NCBI RefSeq assembly: GCF_046297895.1
Contig: NZ_JBKBHC010000002.1
Coordinates: 404,666 to 468,665, forward strand
Origin: Ferrovibrio sp046297895
GTDB taxonomy: Bacteria; Pseudomonadota; Alphaproteobacteria; Ferrovibrionales; Ferrovibrionaceae
Length of the DNA stretch: 64,000 nucleotides
Reading direction: 5' to 3'
The notes under the pieces were generated by a model. It did not search any database. It was not told where the DNA came from and saw only the letters and a program-made list of their open reading frames with translations. A program made the position numbers and the translations under genes. Positions within the stretch are counted from its first letter, which is position 1. Each line of letters opens with the position of its first letter. Shown in pieces: positions 41,750 through 50,719 of this stretch.

Positions 41750-42355
41750 ATGATCCCGTCCCCCGGCTCTCCGCTTGGCCTGCGCATCGGCCTGCTTGGC
41801 GGTTCGTTCAATCCGGCCCATGCCGCGCATCGCGAGATCAGCCTGACCGCGCTGCACCGCCTGAAGCTGGATCAGGTCTGGTGGCTGGTCAGTCCGCAGA
41901 ATCCGCTGAAACCGACATCGGGCATGGCGCCGCTGGACCAGCGGCTGGCCGAGGCACGCCGCGTTTCGGCGCATCCGCGCATCCTGGTCACCGACATCGA
42001 AACCCGGCTCGGCACGCGTTACACGGCCGACACCCTGGCCGCCCTGCGGCAGCATTACCCGCAGACGCGCTTCGTTTGGCTGATGGGTGCCGACAACCTG
42101 GCGCAGTTCCATCACTGGCAGGACTGGCAGGGTATCGCGCGCATGATGCCGATTGCCGTGCTGGATCGCCCCGGCTTCAACCTGACGGCGCCGCAGAACC
42201 CGGCCGGCCAGTGGCTGTCGCGCTTTCGCGTGGCCCGTCACGACGCCGCCGCGCTGGCCGGCAAATCCGCCCCGGCTTTTTTGCTGCTGAAATCCAAGCT
42301 CAATCCGTTAAGCGCCACCGCGATCCGGCAGCAGCGCGGCAAGCGTCAGGCCTGA
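41750..42355 (+). CDS. nadD: Nicotinate-nucleotide adenylyltransferase
   Basis: A 201-aa enzyme that makes deamido-NAD. The nucleotidyltransferase motif is GGSFNPAHAAHREIS, followed by WWLVSPQNPLK and the late SATAIR motif. It closes the obgE-proB-proA-nadD run, and its end overlaps the convergent methyltransferase gene by about ten bases. Confidence 0.95.
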   Translation: MIPSPGSPLGLRIGLLGGSFNPAHAAHREISLTALHRLKLDQVWWLVSPQNPLKPTSGMAPLDQRLAEARRVSAHPRILVTDIETRLGTRYTADTLAALRQHYPQTRFVWLMGADNLAQFHHWQDWQGIARMMPIAVLDRPGFNLTAPQNPAGQWLSRFRVARHDAAALAGKSAPAFLLLKSKLNPLSATAIRQQRGKRQA

Positions 42356-43560
42356 CGCAGATACAGCTTGTTGATGCCGGTGAGCAGTCTGTGCACCGGC
42401 CGATAAAAGCTCAGGAAATCCTCCCAGCCCAAACCCAGTGCCGCTCCCATCTCGGCCAGCGTGCGGCGACCATCGATCAGCGCTGCGATCTCGGCTGCGC
42501 GCGGCGGCGCCGCGAAGACCAGACGCTCGCTCTCGAAGCCGATGGCCAGTTCGCCGCGTTTTTGCAGCGTCTCGGCCAGCGCCTTTGGCGGCACGCCGTT
42601 CAGCCAGGGCACCAGATCGGGTGCGGGCTGAGCCACGGCCTGGTTCACGCGCGCCGATGGCACGACATAGACCACATGGGTTTTCAGCGTACCGCTGAGT
42701 CGTTCGGCCAGGGCGGCCTGTTCCAGCCAGGACAGTTTTTCTGCGCGTTCGCGCAGGGCCGCATCTTTCAGATAGCTGAGCGGATCGTAGCGGCAGGGCT
42801 CGATGAAGGCGCTGATGGTCAAACCTGCGCCGGCAACAAATGCTGCCAGTTCCGGCACGGTATAGGCGCGGTCCTGCGCATGCAGCAGCAGGTCGTAGAA
42901 TTCCGCATCGCCCAGCTTGTGGTCGTTCAGGAAAGGATTGCGCCGGAACTCGTTGGTCTCGGGCAGTTCGGCCAGCAGCGTTTTCGCCAGCACCAGCTTG
43001 CCAGCCGGCGGCAGATCGCTGGTGAGCTGGCGCAGGGCGGCCTGCAGCGGATAGACCCCGGCGCGGCCGTAGCTGCCATAGACCATCAGGCCCATGCCGC
43101 CAGCGGGCGACAAAGCCTGCTTCAGCACGGCGAGGCCGGCCGGCGGATCGGGTAGGTGATGCAGCACGCCGCAGCAATCGATGTAGTCATACGGCCCCGG
43201 CGCCAGGGCAGCCAGATCAAGCAGCGAACCGGTGCGGAAACGGATGTTCTTCAGCCCGCGGACTTCAGCGCGCGCCTCGGCGACCTTGCGCGCGGCGGCC
43301 GAGAGGTCGAGATAGACCACTTCATGCTCGCCGCCGCTGGCGGCCAGATACTGCGCCAGATGGATCAGCCCGTCGCCGGTGCCGCCGCCGGCCACCAGCG
43401 CGCGGAAGGGCTTGGTGAAATCGCGCCGGCCGCCGAAGGCGTAATGGTTGAGTTCCGGCAGGAAGCTGGGGCTGCCGGTGATCAGCCGCCTGCGCTCCTC
43501 CGCCGGATCGCGTGCCGGATAGGGATAGGCCTCGTACTGGTCCCTGACCGGATCCGTCAC
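42346..43560 (-). CDS. Class I SAM-dependent methyltransferase
   Basis: A 404-aa protein with a Rossmann methyltransferase core near residues 50-180: RALVAGGGTGDGLIHLAQYL (motif I), VVYLDLS, and CCGVLHHLPDP (motif IV-like). The C-terminal 200 residues are helical and unassigned; similar extended proteins modify tRNA or small molecules. A GTG start at 43560 overlaps the quinone reductase stop by four bases, which fixes the start and couples the two. Confidence 0.82.
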   Translation of the reverse strand: MTDPVRDQYEAYPYPARDPAEERRRLITGSPSFLPELNHYAFGGRRDFTKPFRALVAGGGTGDGLIHLAQYLAASGGEHEVVYLDLSAAARKVAEARAEVRGLKNIRFRTGSLLDLAALAPGPYDYIDCCGVLHHLPDPPAGLAVLKQALSPAGGMGLMVYGSYGRAGVYPLQAALRQLTSDLPPAGKLVLAKTLLAELPETNEFRRNPFLNDHKLGDAEFYDLLLHAQDRAYTVPELAAFVAGAGLTISAFIEPCRYDPLSYLKDAALRERAEKLSWLEQAALAERLSGTLKTHVVYVVPSARVNQAVAQPAPDLVPWLNGVPPKALAETLQKRGELAIGFESERLVFAAPPRAAEIAALIDGRRTLAEMGAALGLGWEDFLSFYRPVHRLLTGINKLYLRQA

Positions 43561-44549
43561 GATACCTTGATCACCACCTTGCCGGTGGTCTTGCGCGACA
43601 GCAGGGCCTGCATCGCCTGCGGCACCTGCTCGAGCGGGTAGCTGGCCGAGACATGGGGCTTCAGCCGGCCCTGCTCGAACAATGCCAGCAAGGCGGCGAA
43701 GTTGGCGCGGTTCTTCTCCGGCTCGCGCGCGGCAAAGGCGCCCCAGAAGACGCCGACGATGCTGCAGCCCTTGATCAGCGCGAGATTGGCCGGCGCTTCC
43801 GGGATGCGGCCCGAGGCGAAGCCGATCACCAGCAGGCGACCATCCCAGTTGATGCAGCGGAGCGACTGGTCGAAGGCATCGCCGCCGACCGCATCGTAGA
43901 TCACGTCGGCGCCATTGCCACCGGTGAGTTCCTTCACGCGGTCCTTGATGCTTTCCTTCGAGTAGTTGATCACATGGGCGGCACCGTATTCCTTCACGAT
44001 CGCCGCCTTCTCGTCGGACCCCACCGTGCCGATCACGGTGGCGCCCAGCTCGCGGCCCAGTTCCACGGCATTCAGGCCGACGCCGCCGGCAGCGCCATGC
44101 ACCAGCAGCACCTCGCCCTTCTTGATGCGGCCGCGATCGACCAGGGCGTGATAGGTGGTGCCGTAGGTGATCGGGAAGCCGGCCGCGATCTCGTAGGACA
44201 TGCTGGTGGGAATCTTGAACACGTTGCTGGCCGGACAGTTCACCAGCGTGCCGAAGGCGCCGTTGCCGGTGGTGGCCATCACGCGGTCGCCCACTTTCAG
44301 ATCGCTCACCTTCTCGCCGACCTCGGCGATCTCGCCGCCGCATTCCATGCCCGGTGCAAAGGGGAAAGCCGGCTTGAACTGGTATTTGCCGGCGATCATC
44401 AGGGTATCGGGGAAATTCAGGCCGGCGGCATGCACGCGGATGCGCACATCCTTCGGACCCAGGGCCGGCAGCGGCAGATCCTCCAGTACCAGGCTTTCCG
44501 GTCCGCCCCAGGCCTTGCAGACCATGGCTTTCGCGACGGCAGCGCTCAT
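43557..44549 (-). CDS. Zinc-less MDR quinone oxidoreductase
   Basis: A 330-aa NADPH-dependent enzyme of the medium-chain dehydrogenase family. The nucleotide fold shows LLVHGAAGGVGLNAVELGRELGA, and the N-terminal GroES-like domain carries GMECGGEIAEVGEKV without the zinc-binding Cys set. It probably reduces quinones or enones. Upstream of it lies the infC terminator. Confidence 0.9.
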   Translation of the reverse strand: MSAAVAKAMVCKAWGGPESLVLEDLPLPALGPKDVRIRVHAAGLNFPDTLMIAGKYQFKPAFPFAPGMECGGEIAEVGEKVSDLKVGDRVMATTGNGAFGTLVNCPASNVFKIPTSMSYEIAAGFPITYGTTYHALVDRGRIKKGEVLLVHGAAGGVGLNAVELGRELGATVIGTVGSDEKAAIVKEYGAAHVINYSKESIKDRVKELTGGNGADVIYDAVGGDAFDQSLRCINWDGRLLVIGFASGRIPEAPANLALIKGCSIVGVFWGAFAAREPEKNRANFAALLALFEQGRLKPHVSASYPLEQVPQAMQALLSRKTTGKVVIKVS

Positions 44550-44615
44550 CTCTCACTCTCCCTGATTTTTCTTATGGCCTGATTGCTTATGGTATGGGTT
44601 TTCTGGTCGCAGATA

Positions 44616-44648
44616 CAGAAATGGCGCCGACGGTTAAGCCGGCGCCAT
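44616..44648 (-). terminator. Likely terminator after infC
   Basis: On the minus strand a 9-bp stem ATGGCGCCG / CGGCGCCAT closes a 10-base loop, followed by TTTCTG. The stem is strong but the T-run is short, so termination may be partial. Confidence 0.55.
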
Positions 44649-44662
44649 CATTCGCGTCCCGA

Positions 44663-45205
44663 TTATTTGGGCGCCATCACCATGGTCATCTGGCGCCCTT
44701 CCATCTTGGGCGTCTGCTCCATCTTGGCCTTGTCGCCGAGATCCTCGCGCACGCGGTCGAGCAGCTTCATGCCCAGCTCCTGGTGCGCCATCTCGCGGCC
44801 GCGGAAGCGCAGGGTGACCTTCACCTTGTCGCCTTCCTCCAGGAACCGCACCATCGCCCGCATCTTCACGTCATAATCATGCGTGTCGATCATCGGGCGC
44901 AGCTTGATTTCCTTGATCTCGATGACCTTCTGCTTCTTGCGCGCCTCGGCTGCCTTTTTCTGCTCCTCGTACTTGTACTTGCCGTAATCGAGGACCTTGG
45001 CGACGGGCGGCTGGGCCGTGGGCGAAATCTCGACCAGGTCGAGTCCGGCCTCTTCGGCGATGCGCAGAGCTTCTCGGATGGGGACGACACCGCGATTTTC
45101 GCCGACGGCGTCGATCAGACGAACCTGGGGGACGTCGATCTCGAAATTCACCCGCGGACCGTCGCTTTTGGGCGCCGGCGGGGCATTAAACGGGGGACGG
45201 GCTAT
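44663..45205 (-). CDS. infC: Translation initiation factor IF-3, ATA start
   Basis: A 180-aa IF-3: the N-domain from ARPPFNAPP through VPQVRLIDAVGENRG to YGKYKYEEQKK, a linker, and a C-domain ending in MTMVMAPK. The first ATG-like codon in the frame is a GTG at 45151, which would cut off the N-terminal 18 residues common to family members. An ATA at 45205 lies six bases after AGGAG and restores them. Rare AUU/AUA starts are a known feature of infC, used for self-control by IF-3 itself. It follows thrS. Confidence 0.92.
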   Translation of the reverse strand: MARPPFNAPPAPKSDGPRVNFEIDVPQVRLIDAVGENRGVVPIREALRIAEEAGLDLVEISPTAQPPVAKVLDYGKYKYEEQKKAAEARKKQKVIEIKEIKLRPMIDTHDYDVKMRAMVRFLEEGDKVKVTLRFRGREMAHQELGMKLLDRVREDLGDKAKMEQTPKMEGRQMTMVMAPK

Positions 45206-45264
45206 GACGCGCTCCTAAAGTAGTTGCAACATAATCAGTGAGTTAGGACGGAGCCGGCTCAAAA

Positions 45265-47253
45265 TCAAGCCGAGGGCATCCGCGCCTCGGCCGCCAATCT
45301 AGCAATCGCGTCGGCCAAAGCAATGGTTTCCTGCTGCTCGGAACCGAGGCGGCGCAGGGTGACGGTATTCTGCTCCGCCTCCTTTTTGCCGACCACCAGG
45401 ATGACCGGCACCTTGGCCAAGCTGAGCTCGCGGATCTTGTAATTGATCTTCTCGTTGCGCAGGTCGGTATCGACGCGCAGGCCGGCGGCATCGAGCCGGT
45501 CGGCCACGCTCTGCGCATAGGCATCGCAATCGGAAACGATCGGCGCCACCACGGCCTGGATCGGCGCCATCCACAGCGGCAGGCGGCCGGCATAATGCTC
45601 CAGCAGGATGCCGATGAAGCGCTCGAAGCTGCCCAGGATCGCGCGATGCAGCATCACCGGACGATGGCGCTGGCCATCGGCGCCGATATAGTCGGCATCC
45701 AGCCGCTCGGGCAGCACGAAATCCACCTGCAGGGTACCGCATTGCCAGTCGCGGCCGATGGTGTCGCGCAGCACGAATTCCAGCTTCGGGCCATAGAAAG
45801 CGCCTTCGCCGGGATTGAGCGTGTAGTCCAGGGCGGCGGCGACGCAGGCTTCCTTCAGGGCGTTTTCCGCCTTGTCCCAGGTGGCGTCCGAGCCGGCGCG
45901 CTTGTCCGGGCGGTCGGAGAATTTCACCCGGATGTCGGTGAAGCCCATGTCATGGTAGATGCTCTTGAGCAGCTCGCAGAATTCCTTGCTCTCCGAGATG
46001 ATCTGGTCTTCCGTGCAGAAGATATGCGCATCGTCCTGGGTGAAGTTGCGCACGCGCATGATGCCGTGCAGCGCACCGCCCGGCTCGAAGCGGTGGCAGG
46101 AGCCGAATTCGGCCATGCGCAGCGGCAGGTCGCGATAGCTCTTGAGGCCCTGGTTGAAGATCTGCACGTGGCAGGGGCAGTTCATCGGTTTCAGCGCAAA
46201 GACGCGCTCGTCCGGGTCGCTGCCGTAATCGCGGATGCCCTGCTCGTTCTCCGCCAGATACATGTTCTCGCGGAACTTCTCCCAGTGGCCGGACGCCTCC
46301 CACAGCTTGCGGTCGACGAGCTGGGGCGTCTTCACCTCGACGTATTTCGCCTTTTCCAGCCGGTGGCGCATATAGCGTTCCAGCGTGCGGTACAGCGTCC
46401 AGCCCTTCGGATGCCAGAACACCATTCCGGCGGCTTCTTCCTGCTGGTGGAACAGGCCCATTTCCTTGCCCAGCCGGCGGTGGTCGCGCTTCTCGGCCTC
46501 TTCCAGGCGCTTGAGATAGGCGTCCAGTTCCTTCGCATCCCGCCAGGCGGTGGCATAGACACGCTGGAGCTGGCGGTTCTTGGCATCGCCGCGCCAGTAG
46601 GCGCCCGACACCTTCATGATCTTGAAGGCCGTGGGCAGCTTGCCGGTGGAGGGCAGATGCGGCCCCATGCACAGGTCGAGCCAGGCATCGCCCTGGCGGT
46701 AGATCGAGATCGCCTCGCCGCGCTTGGCGATTTCGGCCACCCACTCGGCCTTGTAGGTCTCGCCGATCGACTTGAAATACTCGACCGCCTTTTCCGGCGC
46801 CCATTCTTCGCGCTGGATCGGCAGGTCCTGCTTCACGATCTCGGCCATGCGCTGCTCGATCCTGGCGAAATCGTCGGGCGTGAAGGGCTCGTCGCGCACG
46901 AAGTCGTAATAAAAACCGTCCTCGGTGGCGGGACCGAAGGTGATCTGCGTGCCGGGATAGAGTTCCTGCACCGCCTGGGCCATCACATGGGCGCCGTCAT
47001 GGCGGATCAGTTCCAGCAGCTCGGCCTCGTTTTTGTCCTTCATGGTGACGATTTCGAGCCGGGCATCCCGGGTGATCGGGGTCTTCAGGTCGCGCAGCGC
47101 GCCATCCAGCCGGATCGCCAGCGCCGCCTTGGCCAAGCCGGCGCCGATGCTGGCCGCCACATCCGCCCCGGTGCTGCCGGCCGCGTAAGTTCGTACGCTG
47201 CCATCGGGCAGCGTGACGCGGATTTCGGCAGGATTGGCAGCGGATTGGGACAT
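45265..47253 (-). CDS. thrS: Threonyl-tRNA synthetase
   Basis: A 662-aa class II synthetase: N-terminal TGS domain (VTLPDGSVRTYAAGSTGADV), editing domain with RHDGAHVMA, catalytic core with MNCPCHVQIF and RPVMLHRAILGSFERFIGIL (motif 3) and a C-terminal anticodon-binding domain. The order thrS-infC is conserved across bacteria. The start MSQSAANPAEIRVTL is natural. Confidence 0.97.
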   Translation of the reverse strand: MSQSAANPAEIRVTLPDGSVRTYAAGSTGADVAASIGAGLAKAALAIRLDGALRDLKTPITRDARLEIVTMKDKNEAELLELIRHDGAHVMAQAVQELYPGTQITFGPATEDGFYYDFVRDEPFTPDDFARIEQRMAEIVKQDLPIQREEWAPEKAVEYFKSIGETYKAEWVAEIAKRGEAISIYRQGDAWLDLCMGPHLPSTGKLPTAFKIMKVSGAYWRGDAKNRQLQRVYATAWRDAKELDAYLKRLEEAEKRDHRRLGKEMGLFHQQEEAAGMVFWHPKGWTLYRTLERYMRHRLEKAKYVEVKTPQLVDRKLWEASGHWEKFRENMYLAENEQGIRDYGSDPDERVFALKPMNCPCHVQIFNQGLKSYRDLPLRMAEFGSCHRFEPGGALHGIMRVRNFTQDDAHIFCTEDQIISESKEFCELLKSIYHDMGFTDIRVKFSDRPDKRAGSDATWDKAENALKEACVAAALDYTLNPGEGAFYGPKLEFVLRDTIGRDWQCGTLQVDFVLPERLDADYIGADGQRHRPVMLHRAILGSFERFIGILLEHYAGRLPLWMAPIQAVVAPIVSDCDAYAQSVADRLDAAGLRVDTDLRNEKINYKIRELSLAKVPVILVVGKKEAEQNTVTLRRLGSEQQETIALADAIARLAAEARMPSA

Positions 47254-47338
47254 GGGTTAACGGACCTCCAAGGGGGCGCAGCCTAGCCGGCCCGGCCCCC
47301 CTGTCAAGCCGGCCCCGCGCCGGCGGAACGGCGGATTT

Positions 47339-48535
47339 TCAGCCCTGCTCGGGGAACAGCAGCCTGGTGTAGACCTTGATGTAGGCCGCGCACATGGCAT
47401 CCACGGTGAAATGCTCCATCACGTGGCGGCGGGCGCGGTCGGCAATCGCCACGCGGCGTTCGGGCGTCAGCGTCAATGCCTCCTCCAGCGCTTCGGCCAG
47501 CGCTTTTGGATCGTTCGGCGGCACCAGCCAGCCGGTTTCACCCGGCAGCACGGTTTCGCGCGCGCCGCCATGGTCGGTCGCGATCACCGGCTTGCCCATC
47601 GCCTGCGCCTCGACGGCGACGCGGCCGAAGCCTTCGGGAAAGGTGGAGGCCGAAACCACCACATCGGCCAGCATGTAGGCCGCCGGCATGTCCTTGCAGT
47701 CGCCGGGCAACCGCACGCTGCGATCCAGCCCGAGCTGCACGATCAGGCCTTCGAGTTCGGCGCGGTAGGTTTCGCGGCCCTGGTGATCGCCCGACAGCAC
47801 GGCAATGAAATCCTGCTTGCCGTGCTTTTTGGCCAGCAGGCTCAATGCGCGCAGCAGCACGAGATGGCCCTTCCAGCGCGTCAGCCGCCCCGGCAGCAGG
47901 ATCACCGGCAGGCCGTCGACCAGCCGCCATTGCTGCGCCAGGTTGGCGATGCGGTCGGGATAGATGCGGCCAGGATCGAATTTGCTGAGATCGGTGCCGC
48001 GCGGAATCACCGTCAGGCGGTTGCGCGGCACGCCGAAGGCCTTGTTGGCATAATCGGCGACGAAATCGGAAATCGCCACCACCATGTCGCCCTTGGCCAT
48101 CGGCCCGGCCCACAGCTTGCGAAACCAGTTATGCGATTTATAGGCGTTGTGGAAGGTGGTGACGAAAGGCACGCCGCAGCGTTGCGCCGCCGTGCGGGCC
48201 GACCAGGCCGGCGCACGCGAGCGTACATGCACCAGGTCCACCGGCAGGGTCTTGATCAACTCCTCCAGCCGGTCGGCATTGCGGCGCATGACCAGGGGAT
48301 TCTTGCTGGCCAGCGGCAGGGTGAAATGTTTCGCCCCGGCCCGCTCCAGCTCGCGCACCATCGGCCCGCCGGCCGAGGCGACGTAGGAAACCCAGCCGGC
48401 CTGGGCGAGCGCCTTGGCCGTATCCACCGTGCCGCGTTCGACCCCGCCAGTGACCAGGGCCGGCAGAACCTGCAATATTGCGGGTGGTCTTCCCGAAGCG
48501 TGTGTCTCTAGGGTAGAAATTTGAGTATCGGGCAT
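47339..48535 (-). CDS. Glycosyltransferase family 4 protein
   Basis: A 398-aa GT-B enzyme: N-domain LQVLPALVTGGVERGTVDTA and C-domain with PEGFGRVAVEAQAMGKPVIATDHGG, the GT4 donor-binding E-x7-E motif. Such enzymes add sugars to lipopolysaccharide or other glycans from NDP-sugars. I use MPDTQISTLE at 48535; the open frame continues to 48826 but would overlap the divergent gene. Confidence 0.88.
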   Translation of the reverse strand: MPDTQISTLETHASGRPPAILQVLPALVTGGVERGTVDTAKALAQAGWVSYVASAGGPMVRELERAGAKHFTLPLASKNPLVMRRNADRLEELIKTLPVDLVHVRSRAPAWSARTAAQRCGVPFVTTFHNAYKSHNWFRKLWAGPMAKGDMVVAISDFVADYANKAFGVPRNRLTVIPRGTDLSKFDPGRIYPDRIANLAQQWRLVDGLPVILLPGRLTRWKGHLVLLRALSLLAKKHGKQDFIAVLSGDHQGRETYRAELEGLIVQLGLDRSVRLPGDCKDMPAAYMLADVVVSASTFPEGFGRVAVEAQAMGKPVIATDHGGARETVLPGETGWLVPPNDPKALAEALEEALTLTPERRVAIADRARRHVMEHFTVDAMCAAYIKVYTRLLFPEQG

Positions 48536-48656
48536 GAAGGCCGGCAGGGTGGGAGGCTGGCCAGTATAGGCCGCGCCTGCGGGGTAGCGCAAAGCCGCCG
48601 GCATGGCAAGAGAGGCCGGCATGTCAGGAGAGAGATAGGCAGGAGGGGGCGGGGGC

Positions 48657-49955
48657 ATGGGGAAACAATCCGGCATACTGGCCGATCTGTCGGTCGCCAT
48701 AATGGCCCGCGTATCGGCGGCTGACGTGCGGCGGATGATGGCCGCATGGATGGCAGCCGGCTGGCTGCTGGCGTCTGGCCCGGCCATGGCACAGACCACC
48801 GGCAAGAACCCCTCCCATGAGGACATCCTGCGCGGCTTCGACGCCGCAGCGCTTTGGGCCAGCCGCGAAGATGTCGGTTACGGCGGCACCTACATTCCGA
48901 CCGGCATGATCGTGAAATGGGACAAGCCGATCGTCTATCGGCTGGATGGCATGACGCACAAGCCGGCCATGCGCGACTACGCCGTGAAGGCGCTGCAGAA
49001 GCAGGCGGCCATCGCCGGCCTCGAGGTGCGCGAGGCCACGGCCTACGATCCGGCGAACTACACCATCGTGTTCGGCGATGTCGACGTGTTTGTGATGGCC
49101 AACGGCCGCAAGGCCGGCTGCTACATGCGGCCGATCTATGACTACCGCAGCGGCAAGATGATCTCCGCCAAGTTGCGGATCAACCTGTCGTCCCGCGATG
49201 TCGAACGGTGCATTGTGCATGAGGTGCTGCATGGCTTCGGCCTGCTCAACCATCCCCACAAGCTGCATTCGGTGCTGAGTTACTACACGGTCGCCTTTGT
49301 CTTCGACCTGACCGAGCCCGACGAGGTGCTGCTGCGCACGCTCTATGATCCGCGCATCAAGGCCGGCATGTCCCGCCTGCCCGCCCTGCTGGCGGCCGAC
49401 GGGATCATCGAGGAAAAGCGGCGCGCACTGAACCCGGCCGCGCCGCCGAAAACCGACGCGGCCGCCGTGATCGCCAATGCCGTGACCGATCTGGAAAAGG
49501 CGGCGGCGGCCGGCAATGTCAGGGCCATGTTGCATCTGGCCGAGGCGGCGCGGCACGGTCACGGCATGCCGAAGGACCGCCATCGCATGGCAGCGCTGCT
49601 GGAGCGCGCGGCCGGGCAGGCAGATCCGGCCCAGCGCTTCGACCTGGCCTATGCCCTGGCCTTCGGCTGGTTCGTGCCCAAGGACGAGGCGCGCGCCGCG
49701 GCGATCTACCGGCTGAATGCCGAGGCCGGGCATGCGTCCTCGCAGAACAATCTCGCCGTGCTGCTGCGCGACGGCAAGGGCGTGGCCGAGGACAAGATCG
49801 AGGCCCTGATGTGGTTCACGCTGGCGGCGCGCGGGAACCTGGCGGTTGCCGAGCAGAACCGGCAGAAGCTGCTGCCCATGCTGGATGCCGCGGCCCAGCA
49901 GGATGCCGCCCGGCGCATCGAAGCATGGAAACCCGCGGGGCAAGGCGCTAAATAG
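48657..49955 (+). CDS. Exported DUF2927-type protease-like protein with Sel1 repeats
   Basis: A 432-aa secreted protein. A signal peptide precedes QTTGKNP. Residues 60-230 form a DUF2927-like domain with the zincin motif HEVLHGFGLLNH; the following C-terminal part has three to four Sel1-like TPR units (GNVRAMLHLAEAARHGHGMP, ASSQNNLAVLLRDGKG). It may be a periplasmic metalloprotease or a scaffold. GGAGG lies before the ATG. It is divergent from the glycosyltransferase. Confidence 0.8.
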   Translation: MGKQSGILADLSVAIMARVSAADVRRMMAAWMAAGWLLASGPAMAQTTGKNPSHEDILRGFDAAALWASREDVGYGGTYIPTGMIVKWDKPIVYRLDGMTHKPAMRDYAVKALQKQAAIAGLEVREATAYDPANYTIVFGDVDVFVMANGRKAGCYMRPIYDYRSGKMISAKLRINLSSRDVERCIVHEVLHGFGLLNHPHKLHSVLSYYTVAFVFDLTEPDEVLLRTLYDPRIKAGMSRLPALLAADGIIEEKRRALNPAAPPKTDAAAVIANAVTDLEKAAAAGNVRAMLHLAEAARHGHGMPKDRHRMAALLERAAGQADPAQRFDLAYALAFGWFVPKDEARAAAIYRLNAEAGHASSQNNLAVLLRDGKGVAEDKIEALMWFTLAARGNLAVAEQNRQKLLPMLDAAAQQDAARRIEAWKPAGQGAK

Positions 49956-49960
49956 GCGCC

Positions 49961-50719
49961 ATGACAGAGATTCAGTTCCTCGGCCGCCCCGATGGCACCC
50001 GCCTCGCCTATTGCGCCACGCCGGCCAGGGGAACGAATGGGCCCGGCCTGCTGTTCTGCGGCGGCTTCCGCTCCGACATGACAGGCAGCAAGGCGATGGC
50101 GCTGGAGGCGGCGGCGCGCGAACGCGGCACCGGCTTCGTGCGCTTCGACTATTTTGGCCATGGCCAGTCGGACGGCAAATTCCTCGATGGCAGCATCGGA
50201 CGCTGGAAGGACGACACGCTGGCGGTGCTGCGCGAGATCTGCGGACCGGGCCCGCAGATCGTGGTGGGCTCAAGCATGGGCGGCTGGCTCGCCACGCTGG
50301 CGGCGCTGGCGCTGCCGGAGAAAGTCGCCGGACTGGTGCTGATCGCCCCGGCACTGGATTTCACCGAAGACCTGATGTGGGCGCAGATGGGCGACGCGCA
50401 GCGCGCGGTTCTGCTCCGCGACGGTATCTTGCGCGAACCGTCGCAATATTCCGAGCAGCCCTATGAATACACGCTGAAGCTCATCACCGAGGGCCGGGAA
50501 CATTGCATCCTGAAAGCCGGCATCGCCTTCGACAGGCCGGTGCGCATCCTGCAGGGCATGCAGGATCCCGATGTGCCATACCAGCATGCAGTGAAGACCA
50601 TCGAGGCCTTCCGCGGCGATGACACCCGCCTGATCCTGCTCAAGGACGGCGACCACCGCCTCTCCCGGCCGCAGGACCTGGACCTGCTGGTCGAGACGGT
50701 GTGGAGCCTTATAATCTAG
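49961..50719 (+). CDS. Alpha/beta hydrolase
   Basis: A 252-aa enzyme with the nucleophile elbow VVGSSMGGWLA, the DYFGHGQSDG loop after strand 4, and the late catalytic His in KDGDHRLSRP. The Asp is likely in QGMQDPDVPYQ. Its substrate is unknown. It starts 5 bases after the Sel1 protein and overlaps the convergent chemoreceptor by four bases. Confidence 0.92.
   Translation: MTEIQFLGRPDGTRLAYCATPARGTNGPGLLFCGGFRSDMTGSKAMALEAAARERGTGFVRFDYFGHGQSDGKFLDGSIGRWKDDTLAVLREICGPGPQIVVGSSMGGWLATLAALALPEKVAGLVLIAPALDFTEDLMWAQMGDAQRAVLLRDGILREPSQYSEQPYEYTLKLITEGREHCILKAGIAFDRPVRILQGMQDPDVPYQHAVKTIEAFRGDDTRLILLKDGDHRLSRPQDLDLLVETVWSLII

Noticed and set aside
40768..43155. 795-codon frame through proA and nadD
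   Set aside because: Out of frame with proA and nadD, which are certain; translation is Arg/Pro/Gly-rich noise.
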